DNA of 54,913 nucleotides from Sphingobacteriaceae bacterium (GTDB taxonomy: Bacteria > Bacteroidota > Bacteroidia > B-17B0 > Aurantibacillaceae): positions 1-54,913 of the forward strand of contig CANKBS010000024.1 in assembly GCA_947480015.1 (NCBI GenBank), given 5' to 3'. Positions 11,601 through 20,059 of this stretch are shown one piece after another (the stretch's first letter is position 1; every line of letters begins with the position of its first letter). The notes beneath the pieces were generated by a model that worked only from the letters and a program-made list of their open reading frames with translations, was not told where the DNA came from and ran no database searches. Made by a program: the position numbers and the translations under genes.

Positions 11601-14600
11601 GGCTGTAACAGCCGAACGGGTAGAAGTACAACCGGCAAAGCTTGCATCCACATAATAAACAAAAGTTGAAGTCACAGAAGGATTAAATGCGGTGCCAACT
11701 CCCAATGAGGTTCCGCCTAATGTCACATCATACCAATTTAATATGCCGTTTGATGCTGTAGCACCAATACTCACTGTGCCGGCGTTACAACGTGCATTTG
11801 AACTAATAGAACTGATGGATGGCGTTGCGTTTACAGTAATTGTGAAGAGTTGAACCGATGAGGTATTAATGCCGCCACTTAAAGTGCCGCCATCATCTTG
11901 TAAAACAATGGATACCGTGGCCACACCAATCATATTACTGCCCGAACTAAAAGATAAATTACCGGAAGCGTCTACCGTTGGTTGACCACTAAATAATAAA
12001 TTGTTGTTATTCACCACTGTGAAAGTGAGTGATTGAGCAGCTTCATTGGCTGGTCCTGTAGAAATGCTGCTAGCCCAATTATTTAAAATTTGTACGCCAC
12101 TGTTTTCACAAACACTTTGATTGGCACCTAAACTAAAGCTAGGCGCATCGTTAATTGGCAATACTGTTAAAAGAATGGTTGCTATGTTTGATGTGAGTGG
12201 ATCAAAATCATTAACCGTGTAAGTCATGCTGACTGTACCAGTAAAATTAGAACTTGGTGTAAAACTAATAGAACCCGGAAAGTTAACCGCATCGGTAACG
12301 GCCCATGTACCTGAGATAGTAGCCAATGGTCCCAAAAGCGTGATTGAAGCAGGATCCACACCATTATCGTCGTTATCATTTGAAGTAATGTTATAATTTA
12401 TCGGTGTATCTTCATTTACATCAATGGTATCATTCACGGCAATGGGTGTACCGAGCGGCAATATGTAAACCGTTATACTTGCCGTGTTTGATAAAGCTGC
12501 CGAATTATCATTCACCACATACCTTATCGGGGTACATGTACCAACAGGTGTCGCAAAAGTATATAAGAAGGTAACATTACCAACGTTATCTACCGTGTAA
12601 CTTCCTTCACCAGGAACACTAAATGAGTTTTGAATGCCGGACGTAGTTGGATCCAAGTCAACCGTGGTGGAATCAATAATTCCATCAATGTCTAAATCGT
12701 TAGCAACAACATTAAATGTAACAGAGCCTGTTGTGGTTACAGCCGAGGTATAAGCCACATCGTTAATGGCTTGTGGCGCATCATTAACCGGACTCACAAC
12801 AATATTAACAATAGCACTGTCAGAGACGGTTCCTAAATTATCTTTCACCAAGTATCCTTTTGGTGACACATTACCATTAAAATTTAAAGCAGGTGTAAAA
12901 CTTATATTTCCCAAATTATCGGCACTAAACACACCTTGGCCGGTAATGGTATAGCTAGTCTGACGTCCGGGTATCCCCAGATTAAGATCTATGGAAGTGA
13001 TATCAATGGTTCCGTCAACATCGTAATCGTTAGTTACAGCACTAAATGTAACGGGGGTGTCTTCGTTCGTAGTAATAAAATCATCGGTTGCAAATGGAGG
13101 TTGATTTACCCAGTTAACCGTAACGGTAATTAGCGCAAGGTTAGACGTTAAATTAAGGTTGTCCTTAACCGTATAACTGCAGGTAACCACGCCAAAGTAA
13201 TTCCAATCAGGACTAAATGTTACATTACCAAGATTGTCGGCATAAAATTGTCCTTTACCCGAAACATAAAAAGATTGCTGGTAACCCGGCGTAACCGCAT
13301 CAAAGTCAACACGACTCACATTAATAGAACCATCATCGTAATCATTATTGGTGACATTAAACGTTACCTGTGTGTTTTCGTTCGTCACAGTTGCGTCGTT
13401 AACGGCTGTAGGTGCGCCATAAGGTGTAACAATAACCATAATGGTAGCACTGTTGGAAGTTAATGACAAACTATTGGCAACTGTATATAAAATCGGGCTA
13501 GTGTTTCCATAAAATGCAGCAACCGGTGTGAAGGTCACTAAACCAGCATTGTTCACGGCAAAAGTACCTTGTCCGGGCATTATTAAACTTGTTTGTCGCA
13601 AAGGACTTAACGGATCAAGATCTACTGAACTATTTACTAAAGTTCCATCCAAATTAATATCATTCGTGAGTACATTAAAACTCACCACGGTGTTTTGTGC
13701 GGTAGAAACTAAATCATTAACAGCTTGTGGCGCGACATTCACATGAAGAACATTAATAGTCATGGTTCCGGTGATTGTTCCAGGATCTGTATCGTTTACC
13801 TTAAATCTAAAGCTTGTATACGGTGAGGCAAATTGATTAAATACCGGCGCAAAACTTAATAAGGAAATACTTGAGCTTGGAATGGTAATCCCATTCGACG
13901 CAGGAATGCCATTATAATAAAGGGTTCCAGTTGCAGGCATCGAAGCCAAACTAATGGCTGTCATGGTATTACTTTCTACATCAGAATAATTAAAGTTGGC
14001 AGCAGAAAACGTGTATGAAACATTTTCGTTGGTTGTCACCGAACTGGCTAAGCCACGTGGGGGATCATTTACCGGAAACACATTTATAGTAATGGTAGCG
14101 GCATTTGAAATTTGAGCATCATTATCTTTAACCGAATACGTTACTGAAGCTAGGCCATTAAAGTTAAGTGTTGGTGTATACGACACCACCCCGGATGAAT
14201 TGGCTGTCCAAGTACCGTTATTTGTGGTACTGGTTAAAGTAATGGTATTTACAGCAATGTTACCATCAATATCATTGTCATTGGTAGTTACGCTCAGGGT
14301 TACCGGCGTGTCTTCGTTTGTGCTTGCAGCATCGTTAGAAGCCACCGGAGGCGTTAGAATTTTTAAACCAAAATTCACGTTGGTCTCGTTATTGGTATTA
14401 AAGGAGTTAACCGTTACTTTACCGTTTGTAGAGCCATCATTACCGGTAACTGTGTTCGTAATTACATTATTGATCTCTCCGTTATAAGAAACACCCACCG
14501 GTAAAACAGCGGATGGATTTGTACCGGTAGTATAATTAACGTTACTTAAGGTTAGTTGATAATTTTTACCAGAGGTTACCGGATTAAATACATAAGTACC

Positions 14601-17600
14601 ATTTGCACTTACCGAAGTAGTTGCAACAAAGTTACTGTTAGTGGAATTCACCAGGGTTACATATAACTGCGACCCTTTTGCCGTGCCAATTCCTGTTCCA
14701 TCAACCTTTTGAGGGGCTGTTGAACCGTTGATATCCCAGTATACATTTCCTAAAATAGATAAACTACTGTTTACACAATCGGAAATAGGTATGTTATATG
14801 TGGTGGGTGCGCCATTTACACAACCGTTAGAAGGTGTAACCAGGATGGCGTAATTACCAGACTGACCGGCACCGTTAAAATCAATCACTACCGAGGATGT
14901 TCCTTGTCCCGATACAATTGACGCTCCGGTTGGAGGTGTCCATACATAAGAAGTTGCATTTGAATACCCTGAAACTGCAAACCCGGCATTGTTCACATAG
15001 TCACAATAGGTATTATTTCCAACGTGATAATAAACAATCATTGTTGCGTAATCAATATAGGCAGTCGCGTTGGTGCTTCCATTCACCCGAATTCTTAAAC
15101 CAAAATTTGAATTACACACCATCGTTGGTGTTAACGTTGCGCCCCATAAATCGGTAGCAGTGCCATAAAAATAATCCTGGTCTGATGTGCCCCAGTTGGT
15201 ATTTATTGATTTACCATTTCCCAGGCCGCTTCCATTGTACAATCCTATACTTTTATCCGTTATGCTGCCAGTAGCATGTTTTCTTAATTTTACTTTAATG
15301 CCATCAATTACCGCCGCTGACGGTATGGTAGTGGCAGTGAAAAATCCGGTGAGGTATAAATATTGTGATTGCAAATTACTGTTTCCGGTAAAATTAACCG
15401 ATGAATAAACCGAGTTATTGGTTAATGCATTAGCTGGGTTAGTCCAGGTATAAGTACCTGTTGCCCCTGTTGCAATGCTTGGATATGATTCGGCTGTTGT
15501 TGCAACTGTTCCACTCGGTGGATTGGTCGGGATTATTGTTCCGGTTCCCATGTTTGAACTTACTGTAATGCTTGCCGCACCACTTATCGCTACTGCCACA
15601 CAACCGTTAGAGCCGGTAACTGAAATCAAACTGTAATTCGTACTGCTGTTTGGATTCACTGTAAAGTGTGTATTCGATATATAACTACTTATTTGCCCAA
15701 CACCATTACTCACATTTATTGTGAATGGTGACGCGCCGCCTGTAAGCGTTACAGCTAATTCACTGGCACAGGGAATAGTGGTGCCCGATAAAACGGCGGT
15801 ACTTGCTGCATTTTGAAAGATAATAGCCAAATCGTCCGTAGTCGTTGGACATGACCCACTACTAAGTGACCAACGCAGCGTATACACGTTTCCGGCAATG
15901 CCGTTGAATGTTGAACTGGCTACATTTGTAGTTGCTGTATTTCCAGAACCAAAACTCCCGCCGGTTCCTGCCACAATCGACCACGTGCCAGTGCTTCCTA
16001 GCGGATTATTAGCAGAAAGCGTAAGGGTCGTTAATCCGCAAGTTAACGTGCTCGTTTGATCGGCACCGGCATTGGCAATGGTTAAATTCGCATTTAAAGG
16101 GAAAACAAAATGACAACCAGTTCCGATAATAAATACATTGGCAATATAGGTTCCTCCGTTCACAGCGCTAACACCTGTAATGGTAGGTTGGCGAAGTGTA
16201 GACGTAAAACTATTCGGACCAGTCCATAAATAAGTAGCACTTGGCGATAACGAGGTGCTTAAATTAATGTTACCACCTAAACATACGGGTGTGTTAATGG
16301 TTGCGCCGGGAGCCGAACAACCCCCGGTTCCAATAGGCGATTTAGTAGTGCCCGAAATAGGACAACCGTATGTATTAAATACACCGGGATTAGAAGCATT
16401 ATTAAAAATATTACCCGATACATTTCCGGTACCGGTAATAAATGCCGAGTTATCAATAATTGAGTCGCAAGCCAAATAAACACAATCGGTACTTACAGTC
16501 ACTTTAAATTTAAACTGTGTACTATCAGTACCCGTGGGCGAATTAAGAACTAAGCCGCCGATAAAATTATTGGCATTGGTGCCAATTCGTACACGAACTG
16601 TTTTACTAGCAGAAATATACTCAGCCTGATCATCGGAAGCCGCATCAGTTTTAATTCCTGTGTTTGGTCCCGATGTGATACGAATGGAACCCGGTACATA
16701 CTGGGCATTACCCTCAATGGTATCGGTAATAAACGTATTAATTGAAGGATCGGATCCAATGTTTAAACCATTTACGACATATTCCAAGGTGTCGCCCGGC
16801 GTGGCTGTTGCGGCGTATGGGTGATTTAAATTACGCACACGAACAGCTGAACGCAAGTCGGGTTCATACACATCTATAGCCGAGGTTACTACCTGCGTTA
16901 AAAAAGTCTCACCACCTGTTGTTTGTCGGATGGTTGCAGAAATGGCATTATTACCAATATAATTTTTTGTTGAATTATTTGGCGAAAAAATATTAGCGTC
17001 GTAACCTAGCGTATTGTTATAATTTGGATTTCGCGAAGCTGTTAAGGTGCCGTTGCGCGCAATGGTACTGTTAAACATGTCGGTTGAAGGGTGAATGGCA
17101 TCGGATATATTTAAAAAAGTTGTGCCTCCCTTAAATAATAACTGATCACCGGTTAATGAGCGGTCACCATCGTATACCACTAAACCTAGTTCGAAATTAA
17201 CCGGACCGGATAGGGGCGTTTGAAAACCTGAAATTGGAATATCAACGGTAGGGCTTGAACCGGCGCTCACATTGGCTAAACCGTCGAATACGGTGAGGTT
17301 GCGCATGGTAAGCAAATTATTTTTAAAAACAACTACCAATGTCCAACCACCAAATAAATTGGTGCCACCAATATCTGTAGCAACGTTAGCAACGGTATAC
17401 ACATCGGTTAATCCATTGCTTTGTAAAATAGAAGTCACATCTTTAAAACAATGGTAAGTACGGTAACCTACCGTATTATCTTTTAAATAGTCGGCCATTA
17501 AATTGATATAAGGGCCGGAATTTACTTTCATTTTTACTTGATTACGGGTAGCAAAATTCTCATCCCCAGTCGAACAATCGGCGCCCCAGTAAAGGCCTGC

Positions 17601-17897
17601 CCAACTAATTTCACTGCAGGTTGGTAAATTTAATTGATCACTGCTCGACATCCAAGTAGTAACATCGTTATCAATATCAACATAACCATTGGTGAAGTTA
17701 TTATCATAACCCGTGCCAGATGGTGGCATTTCATTTTGAACAATGTTTGTTGGAATCGCTTTTGAAGCTGTGTTCGACAAATATAAGATGCCTCCCTTTT
17801 GAGTAATCGTTCTTCTGACCGTGAAGGGTGTTACCACTTGCGCCAAGGAAAGGTAGACCAGTGATGACAAGATAAGAACGGAAAGTAATTTTTTCAT
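5679..17897 (-). CDS. Giant repeat adhesin with gliding-motility (CHU_C) C-terminal domain
   Basis: A 4072-residue surface protein. It has a signal peptide (MKKLLSVLILSSLVYLSLAQ), then a DUF3344-like beta region (about 40-350) and a DUF11-like segment (about 360-520). Further Ig-like and PKD-like stretches follow, with about seven cadherin-like units containing NEDTPV or a variant and a VTNDxDxDG motif, roughly bases 11830-14350. Next come sixteen tandem units of about 73 residues (bases 8085-11585), four more NDxxxTxxxxPVxG-type units, and two DUF11 units ending in NDVGEN. The last roughly 90 residues carry IPQGFSPNNDGVNDLFVI and LTIFNRWGNIVYRK, the type B T9SS sorting domain found in SprB-like adhesins. 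Function in adhesion or gliding is inferred from the family. It is preceded by a small secreted protein gene and followed by a PorP/SprF gene in one operon. No frame break is seen despite the repeats. Confidence 0.92.
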   Translation of the reverse strand: MKKLLSVLILSSLVYLSLAQVVTPFTVRRTITQKGGILYLSNTASKAIPTNIVQNEMPPSGTGYDNNFTNGYVDIDNDVTTWMSSSDQLNLPTCSEISWAGLYWGADCSTGDENFATRNQVKMKVNSGPYINLMADYLKDNTVGYRTYHCFKDVTSILQSNGLTDVYTVANVATDIGGTNLFGGWTLVVVFKNNLLTMRNLTVFDGLANVSAGSSPTVDIPISGFQTPLSGPVNFELGLVVYDGDRSLTGDQLLFKGGTTFLNISDAIHPSTDMFNSTIARNGTLTASRNPNYNNTLGYDANIFSPNNSTKNYIGNNAISATIRQTTGGETFLTQVVTSAIDVYEPDLRSAVRVRNLNHPYAATATPGDTLEYVVNGLNIGSDPSINTFITDTIEGNAQYVPGSIRITSGPNTGIKTDAASDDQAEYISASKTVRVRIGTNANNFIGGLVLNSPTGTDSTQFKFKVTVSTDCVYLACDSIIDNSAFITGTGNVSGNIFNNASNPGVFNTYGCPISGTTKSPIGTGGCSAPGATINTPVCLGGNINLSTSLSPSATYLWTGPNSFTSTLRQPTITGVSAVNGGTYIANVFIIGTGCHFVFPLNANLTIANAGADQTSTLTCGLTTLTLSANNPLGSTGTWSIVAGTGGSFGSGNTATTNVASSTFNGIAGNVYTLRWSLSSGSCPTTTDDLAIIFQNAASTAVLSGTTIPCASELAVTLTGGASPFTINVSNGVGQISSYISNTHFTVNPNSSTNYSLISVTGSNGCVAVAISGAASITVSSNMGTGTIIPTNPPSGTVATTAESYPSIATGATGTYTWTNPANALTNNSVYSSVNFTGNSNLQSQYLYLTGFFTATTIPSAAVIDGIKVKLRKHATGSITDKSIGLYNGSGLGNGKSINTNWGTSDQDYFYGTATDLWGATLTPTMVCNSNFGLRIRVNGSTNATAYIDYATMIVYYHVGNNTYCDYVNNAGFAVSGYSNATSYVWTPPTGASIVSGQGTSSVVIDFNGAGQSGNYAILVTPSNGCVNGAPTTYNIPISDCVNSSLSILGNVYWDINGSTAPQKVDGTGIGTAKGSQLYVTLVNSTNSNFVATTSVSANGTYVFNPVTSGKNYQLTLSNVNYTTGTNPSAVLPVGVSYNGEINNVITNTVTGNDGSTNGKVTVNSFNTNNETNVNFGLKILTPPVASNDAASTNEDTPVTLSVTTNDNDIDGNIAVNTITLTSTTNNGTWTANSSGVVSYTPTLNFNGLASVTYSVKDNDAQISNAATITINVFPVNDPPRGLASSVTTNENVSYTFSAANFNYSDVESNTMTAISLASMPATGTLYYNGIPASNGITIPSSSISLLSFAPVFNQFASPYTSFRFKVNDTDPGTITGTMTINVLHVNVAPQAVNDLVSTAQNTVVSFNVLTNDINLDGTLVNSSVDLDPLSPLRQTSLIMPGQGTFAVNNAGLVTFTPVAAFYGNTSPILYTVANSLSLTSNSATIMVIVTPYGAPTAVNDATVTNENTQVTFNVTNNDYDDGSINVSRVDFDAVTPGYQQSFYVSGKGQFYADNLGNVTFSPDWNYFGVVTCSYTVKDNLNLTSNLALITVTVNWVNQPPFATDDFITTNEDTPVTFSAVTNDYDVDGTIDITSIDLNLGIPGRQTSYTITGQGVFSADNLGNISFTPALNFNGNVSPKGYLVKDNLGTVSDSAIVNIVVSPVNDAPQAINDVAYTSAVTTTGSVTFNVVANDLDIDGIIDSTTVDLDPTTSGIQNSFSVPGEGSYTVDNVGNVTFLYTFATPVGTCTPIRYVVNDNSAALSNTASITVYILPLGTPIAVNDTIDVNEDTPINYNITSNDNDDNGVDPASITLLGPLATISGTWAVTDAVNFPGSISFTPSSNFTGTVSMTYTVNDFDPLTSNIATILLTVLPINDAPSFSLGANQSVCENSGVQILNNWASSISTGPANEAAQSLTFTVVNNNNLLFSGQPTVDASGNLSFSSGSNMIGVATVSIVLQDDGGTLSGGINTSSVQLFTITVNATPSISSISSNARCNAGTVSIGATASNGILNWYDVTLGGTSLGVGTAFNPSVTSTFVYYVDASFAGCTSTRSAVTATVNSSPTISLSTSSSTLCSGSTVNLAVDGASTYTWYPGAMNGTSISVNPTSTLIYTVTGLDALGCSDTKSISLTIYSNPTLTAISSATAICESASANLSVTGASNYTWIPGALSGSNITVSPPASITYTINGQDGFGCSSSKTLAIVVNANPTLTALSSATALCVGNSVNLSASGALTFTWMPGTLSGSLITVSPLANTVYTLSGTNALGCSKTTTLGLVVNTKPVLTAISNNSAICQNASANLTATGAQSYNWNPGALTGSAVTVSPLATTVYTLSGTNASGCSETMTLSLVVNNNPTLIATSSSSAICANASATLTSSGAQSYDWNAGAFSGSLIAVSPLSSTVYTVIGTNAAGCSQSATLNLQVNTNPVLVTGASASAICVNGSASFSVSGANSYTWMPSANNASVLTVTPLSTTNYSVSGRNLNGCISTATLNLLVNANPSVAISAVNTSICAGKNTTLTANGALNYTWMPGNLNSTSIVVSPTASITYTVIGENASICSSSTIIAITVNANPLVLASRSSSAICVGASASLTVIGAQTYTWMPGNMSGSLIAVNPLSSTVYTVTGVNGLGCSNTASLDLTVNANPTLNVSASTTVICAGSSASYSASGAQSYTWNPGAFTTSVISVSPLSTVVYSLTATNVAGCSANATLGLVVNANPTLSVISSYTSICAGQTASISASGAQSYTWMPGALTTSAIAVSPLSTTLYTVVGTNTSACSTSNTLALTVNANPTVITGATSSTLCAGASTSLTASGANTYVWNPGALSGTMITVSPLTSTIYTVTGLNTLSCSDTKTIGVTVNSNPTLSAVSSATAVCAGQSASLSASGAISYTYNPGALNGSLVSVSPAVSTVYTISGQNVSGCITTTTIALQVNANPTVLANATSSAICAGSSASLTTGGASTYVWNPGALSGTLIAVSPTATIIYSVTGTNALSCSNTNTVSLTVNSNPTLTAISSATALCAGQSATLMTTGATSYTVNPGALSGSLVSVSPAVSTSYTISGQNASGCITNTTMALVVNANPTLVVNATSTVICSGESLTLSANGAQSYTWNPGALSGSTLTLSPLSSLIYTISGTNASGCLNTTSIALTVNALPAVTITIPSATVCANAVANLFASGAASYTWNPGNLNSASISPSLTANTVFTLQAASNQGCEVTSTVALFINNCPITANDSLTTIENTPVVGDASLNDTNTGGGNFTAGSPSGGGGTFYMDPATGQYTYTPASGFTGTSTVSYTLCNGSPVVCSTAQITFTVFPTLTAIPDLIGTNPGLTTTGSLTLNDFGVVSGAVYSVSITQPSAGVGTLLVNPASGQYTFIPAPGYIGISSASYTICNLSVTPIVCSNATITILVAYLPIAVNDNTTTMQSMPVSGNASINDTGAESTLNPSYTASLLTAAAGVFVMDASTGNYTFTPASGFTGTATVAYTLCNVNSPPCSSASITVLVFPTLLAMPDVIYGNPNTTVNGTLTANDNGIVTGANYSVSLSPLAANEGTIMVNSATGEYTFTPSATFSGSTATTYTICNISVMPPYCSNTSIQFYIGKGQMAVTKNVLGTKKINASTYQTVFEFKLSNIGNATANNVQLVDDLNKAFPNPITYSVAGITAASPLESNANYNGSTVVALLTGSNSLAPLQSAALTLTVNYNPNANSLSQLSNMALATSALLPDPSGNAVHNSSDTSNTGNNVDPNGNGNPNDVGENNPALFGQQIAVSKSALPSIAIAKGISQTSFIFTLENIGVVKATNIELLDNLNQSFLTPVTYTVVEQTTGALLTLNPNYNGNTAINLLAGNNSLLPGSKESITLTVNYSMNGSNYTSLFNTATANSKDELGHILSSDISQSGTNCDPNDNGNPNDVGENEVTYFIPALDSAEVEFSIPQGFSPNNDGVNDLFVIRGISTYPDNELTIFNRWGNIVYRKKAYDNTWNGKVSEGFHFGSDDLPEGTYFYVLDIGTGKPHKGYVYLNRAVK
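8085..11585 (-). repeat. Sixteen tandem ~73-residue Ig-like units inside the giant adhesin
   Basis: Each unit follows a pattern such as PTL, then a C-A-G motif, S-x-S-L-x-x-x-G-A-x-x-Y-x-W-x-P-G-A-L, V-S-P, Y-T-V-x-G-x-N, G-C-S and a closing VNAN. Two cysteines about 45 residues apart recur in each unit and may form a disulfide. Units are about 219 bases long. Units 11-14 of the block alternate A-B-A-B, showing duplication of a two-unit block. Related units occur in the cargo protein at 23423-25918. Confidence 0.85.
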
Positions 17898-17915
17898 AAT
17901 TTTATTTTTTAAATC

Positions 17916-18347
17916 CTAATCAATGTTTAATTCGCTTGTGTGAACAGCTTCCTGAGTTATAAGCTTAGCGGTATAAGAACCAGCAGCAAGATTGGTAATA
18001 TCAACCGTTGCGTAGTATGGAAATTTTATCAATTCGAAATTGGCGCTTAACACTTCTTTGCCCCTGGCATCAGCTAACTTTAATTTGCCATCACTACCTT
18101 CTTTTCCGTTGAAAGAAACGCGTAATAATTTTTTACCGCTAATAATTTCAATTCGCATCATTAATGCAGTATCATTGTCATTATAAATGCCCGCAATCGT
18201 CATCTCGTCTTCTCGTTTTGTCTTTTCTCTTAAGCCATTTTCAGTAGAATTCGCAATCACCTGAGAAATGGGCAACATGAAAAAGCAAAAAAACAAAATC
18301 AATGCTCGTGCTACCTTTTCTCCGTTACTTGGTTTTATGTTTTTCAT
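17916..18347 (-). CDS. Small secreted protein, possible sorting-domain-like fold
   Basis: 143 residues from the ATG at 18347. An upstream in-frame ATG at 18413 would put 22 hydrophilic, lysine-rich residues before the hydrophobic stretch, so the later start is preferred. Residues 1-35 are basic then hydrophobic (ARALILFFCFFMLPISQV), a signal peptide. The mature part is beta-rich, and its end (KLKLADARGKEV, then YYATVDITNLAAGSYTAKL) resembles the strand order of type A T9SS sorting or DUF3244 domains, though the basic tail is missing. It is the first gene of the adhesin operon, 18 bases upstream of the giant adhesin. No specific function can be assigned. Confidence 0.65.
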   Translation of the reverse strand: MKNIKPSNGEKVARALILFFCFFMLPISQVIANSTENGLREKTKREDEMTIAGIYNDNDTALMMRIEIISGKKLLRVSFNGKEGSDGKLKLADARGKEVLSANFELIKFPYYATVDITNLAAGSYTAKLITQEAVHTSELNID

Positions 18348-18413
18348 GATTTTTATTGTTATGAGGTATTCGTAAAATTTATTTTTGTTTTTGTGTTTAG
18401 TATGGGCATACAT

Positions 18414-19129
18414 TCAACATCAAAGAACCATTAGAATGCTCCCTTTTAAAAGCAGGCGTTTGGTCTATTCTTACATGTGTAATGTTATAACCTTAAAATA
18501 ATTAATATTAAAACCAGCTAAGCTGCATCTCTTGTCGCACTATACATTCCTGAAATAAGAATAGTTAGAAGCAAGGAAACAGAGCGAAATGTTCCTTAAA
18601 CGCAGCATTGATTTATTTCGCGTTAAGCAAACTACACGCCAATTTTTTATACCATTGATTAACAGTGTTTTATACATTACATCGCGTTACGCCATTCCGT
18701 TTTCTGGAACATTGTCTCGTTTTTAGATATATTTGCAACTTGCAAGGGGCAAGAAAAATTGCCTTTTTTTACTTTATTAGATGTTTTAGATGTAATATTT
18801 TAGCACGCGTTAACAAACTTTTGGAAATATTCCAAGCGCGAGAATAAAAACGTATAAGGAAAATAATTTTTTTTATGGAAAATTCTTAAAAAAAGCTCCG
18901 ACGTTTTACTGGAATTCTTTGTGATTTTTTAAACAGATTATTCTGTACAAAAAACATTCGCCAAAACTAAAAACAATTACGGAATTTTATTTGGATGGTC
19001 ACGAATTCAACCTCTGTTTGATGTTTTAGGCCAGTTTCAGCATGGGTACTTCACACATCAAGGGTAGTAATAATTTACATTTTTTAAACAGCGTAATTTG
19101 TATAAGTCGCCTGAATTTGGTTCGAACTC
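18414..19129. other. Gene-poor intergenic region
   Basis: About 700 AT-rich bases without a convincing gene. The only open frame of note (18665-18847, 60 codons) has no family resemblance. A small hairpin (18744-18767) followed by T residues lies in the + direction just after a TATATTTG at 18728-18735. The promoter of the leftward adhesin operon must lie near the 18.4 kb end, but I could not fix a -33/-7 pair. Confidence 0.5.
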
Positions 19130-19813
19130 CTATATTCCCCCTCTCGGCTTTTTACCGATTAAATCAATGGCTTTAGTTTGGTCGCCCAAAGCCATCACTT
19201 CTTTTTCTTCGGCATTACTCATACTACCTAATTTTGCAACTAAGCTGTTGCGGGTATACGCTTCGTCGCGCAGGCATTTGGCCCGTTGCATATTGCGTTC
19301 GGCTGAGGAAATGAGTTGTTTGATGCGTGAAATCTTAGCGACTTCCAGTTTTATGGAAGCTAAGAGTCTTTTGATGGTTTCTTTGTTGGAGCTAAATTTT
19401 ATCTGCGAAATGCTTCCTGAAATTTCGGAGGCTTCAATTTGTTTAAGCAGACAGTTTTTTTCGTATTGAGCCGCCTGATTTAAAAGTTTTTCTTTTTCAC
19501 TTCCCGTTTTTCCTGCGGCTTCATTTTTTAAACGTCGGGATTGATAGGAAAGGGCTTCGGCTAATTTGAGCAAATCGCTGCGCTCACTTTCGCCACTAAT
19601 GTTAGCGCTTTTAACCGCTACCGGATGTTCGACATTCAATTTGTTGGGAACGCTTTTTCCTCCTAGTCGGCTTAGAATTTTTTTGTTCTTTGGAGTAGCC
19701 GAAGTCTGAGATTCTGTGTTGGCTCTATCTGTTTTGTTTATAGTTGTTTGGGCAATTAGATGAACTCCCAATCCGAAGGACAAAATGATTACGAGATAAA
19801 TGTTTGTTTTCAT
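19130..19813 (-). CDS. Secreted coiled-coil protein of unknown function
   Basis: A 227-residue protein with a signal peptide (MKTNIYLVIILSFGLGVHLIAQ). It is followed by a polar linker and then a long helical region (about 75-210) rich in lysine, glutamate, alanine and leucine in a heptad-like pattern (for example SRRLKNEAAGKTGSEKEKLL). The C-terminus is short and basic with glycines (GKKPRGGI). I see no enzymatic motif. It probably forms an extended coiled coil in the periplasm or envelope. It stands alone, divergent from the SpoIIE-phosphatase gene at 20060. No function is proposed. Confidence 0.6.
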   Translation of the reverse strand: MKTNIYLVIILSFGLGVHLIAQTTINKTDRANTESQTSATPKNKKILSRLGGKSVPNKLNVEHPVAVKSANISGESERSDLLKLAEALSYQSRRLKNEAAGKTGSEKEKLLNQAAQYEKNCLLKQIEASEISGSISQIKFSSNKETIKRLLASIKLEVAKISRIKQLISSAERNMQRAKCLRDEAYTRNSLVAKLGSMSNAEEKEVMALGDQTKAIDLIGKKPRGGI

Positions 19814-20059
19814 AAGATACGTGCGCTAAATTAATATTAATAATCTTATGGTAACGTTTTTTTGAGCTGCGCGTGTTACCTTGTATACATGTAAAGCCTG
19901 GCTTTGGTTTCAGGATTTCGACCAAAGCACTAATTTTGAAGATTTAGGGGGCTTTTTTTATGCTCTAATGCCAAATCTATTATTTTGCGGCCCTATAAGC
20001 TGTGAATTATCGTTAATAAACTCAAATTTGCAAGTTAAAATATAGTTTAATTTAGTACC

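Noticed and set aside
8700-16800. Many 60-95-codon open frames opposite the giant adhesin gene
   Set aside because: They follow the repeat phase of the adhesin on the other strand, have no start context or family resemblance, and are shadows.
5679-17897. Frameshift or chimera in the giant adhesin
   Set aside because: The frame is open from signal peptide to CHU_C domain and repeats stay in phase throughout.
18728-18770. Small RNA with promoter and terminator
   Set aside because: The expected transcript would be only about 30 bases and begins inside the hairpin; more likely chance in AT-rich DNA.
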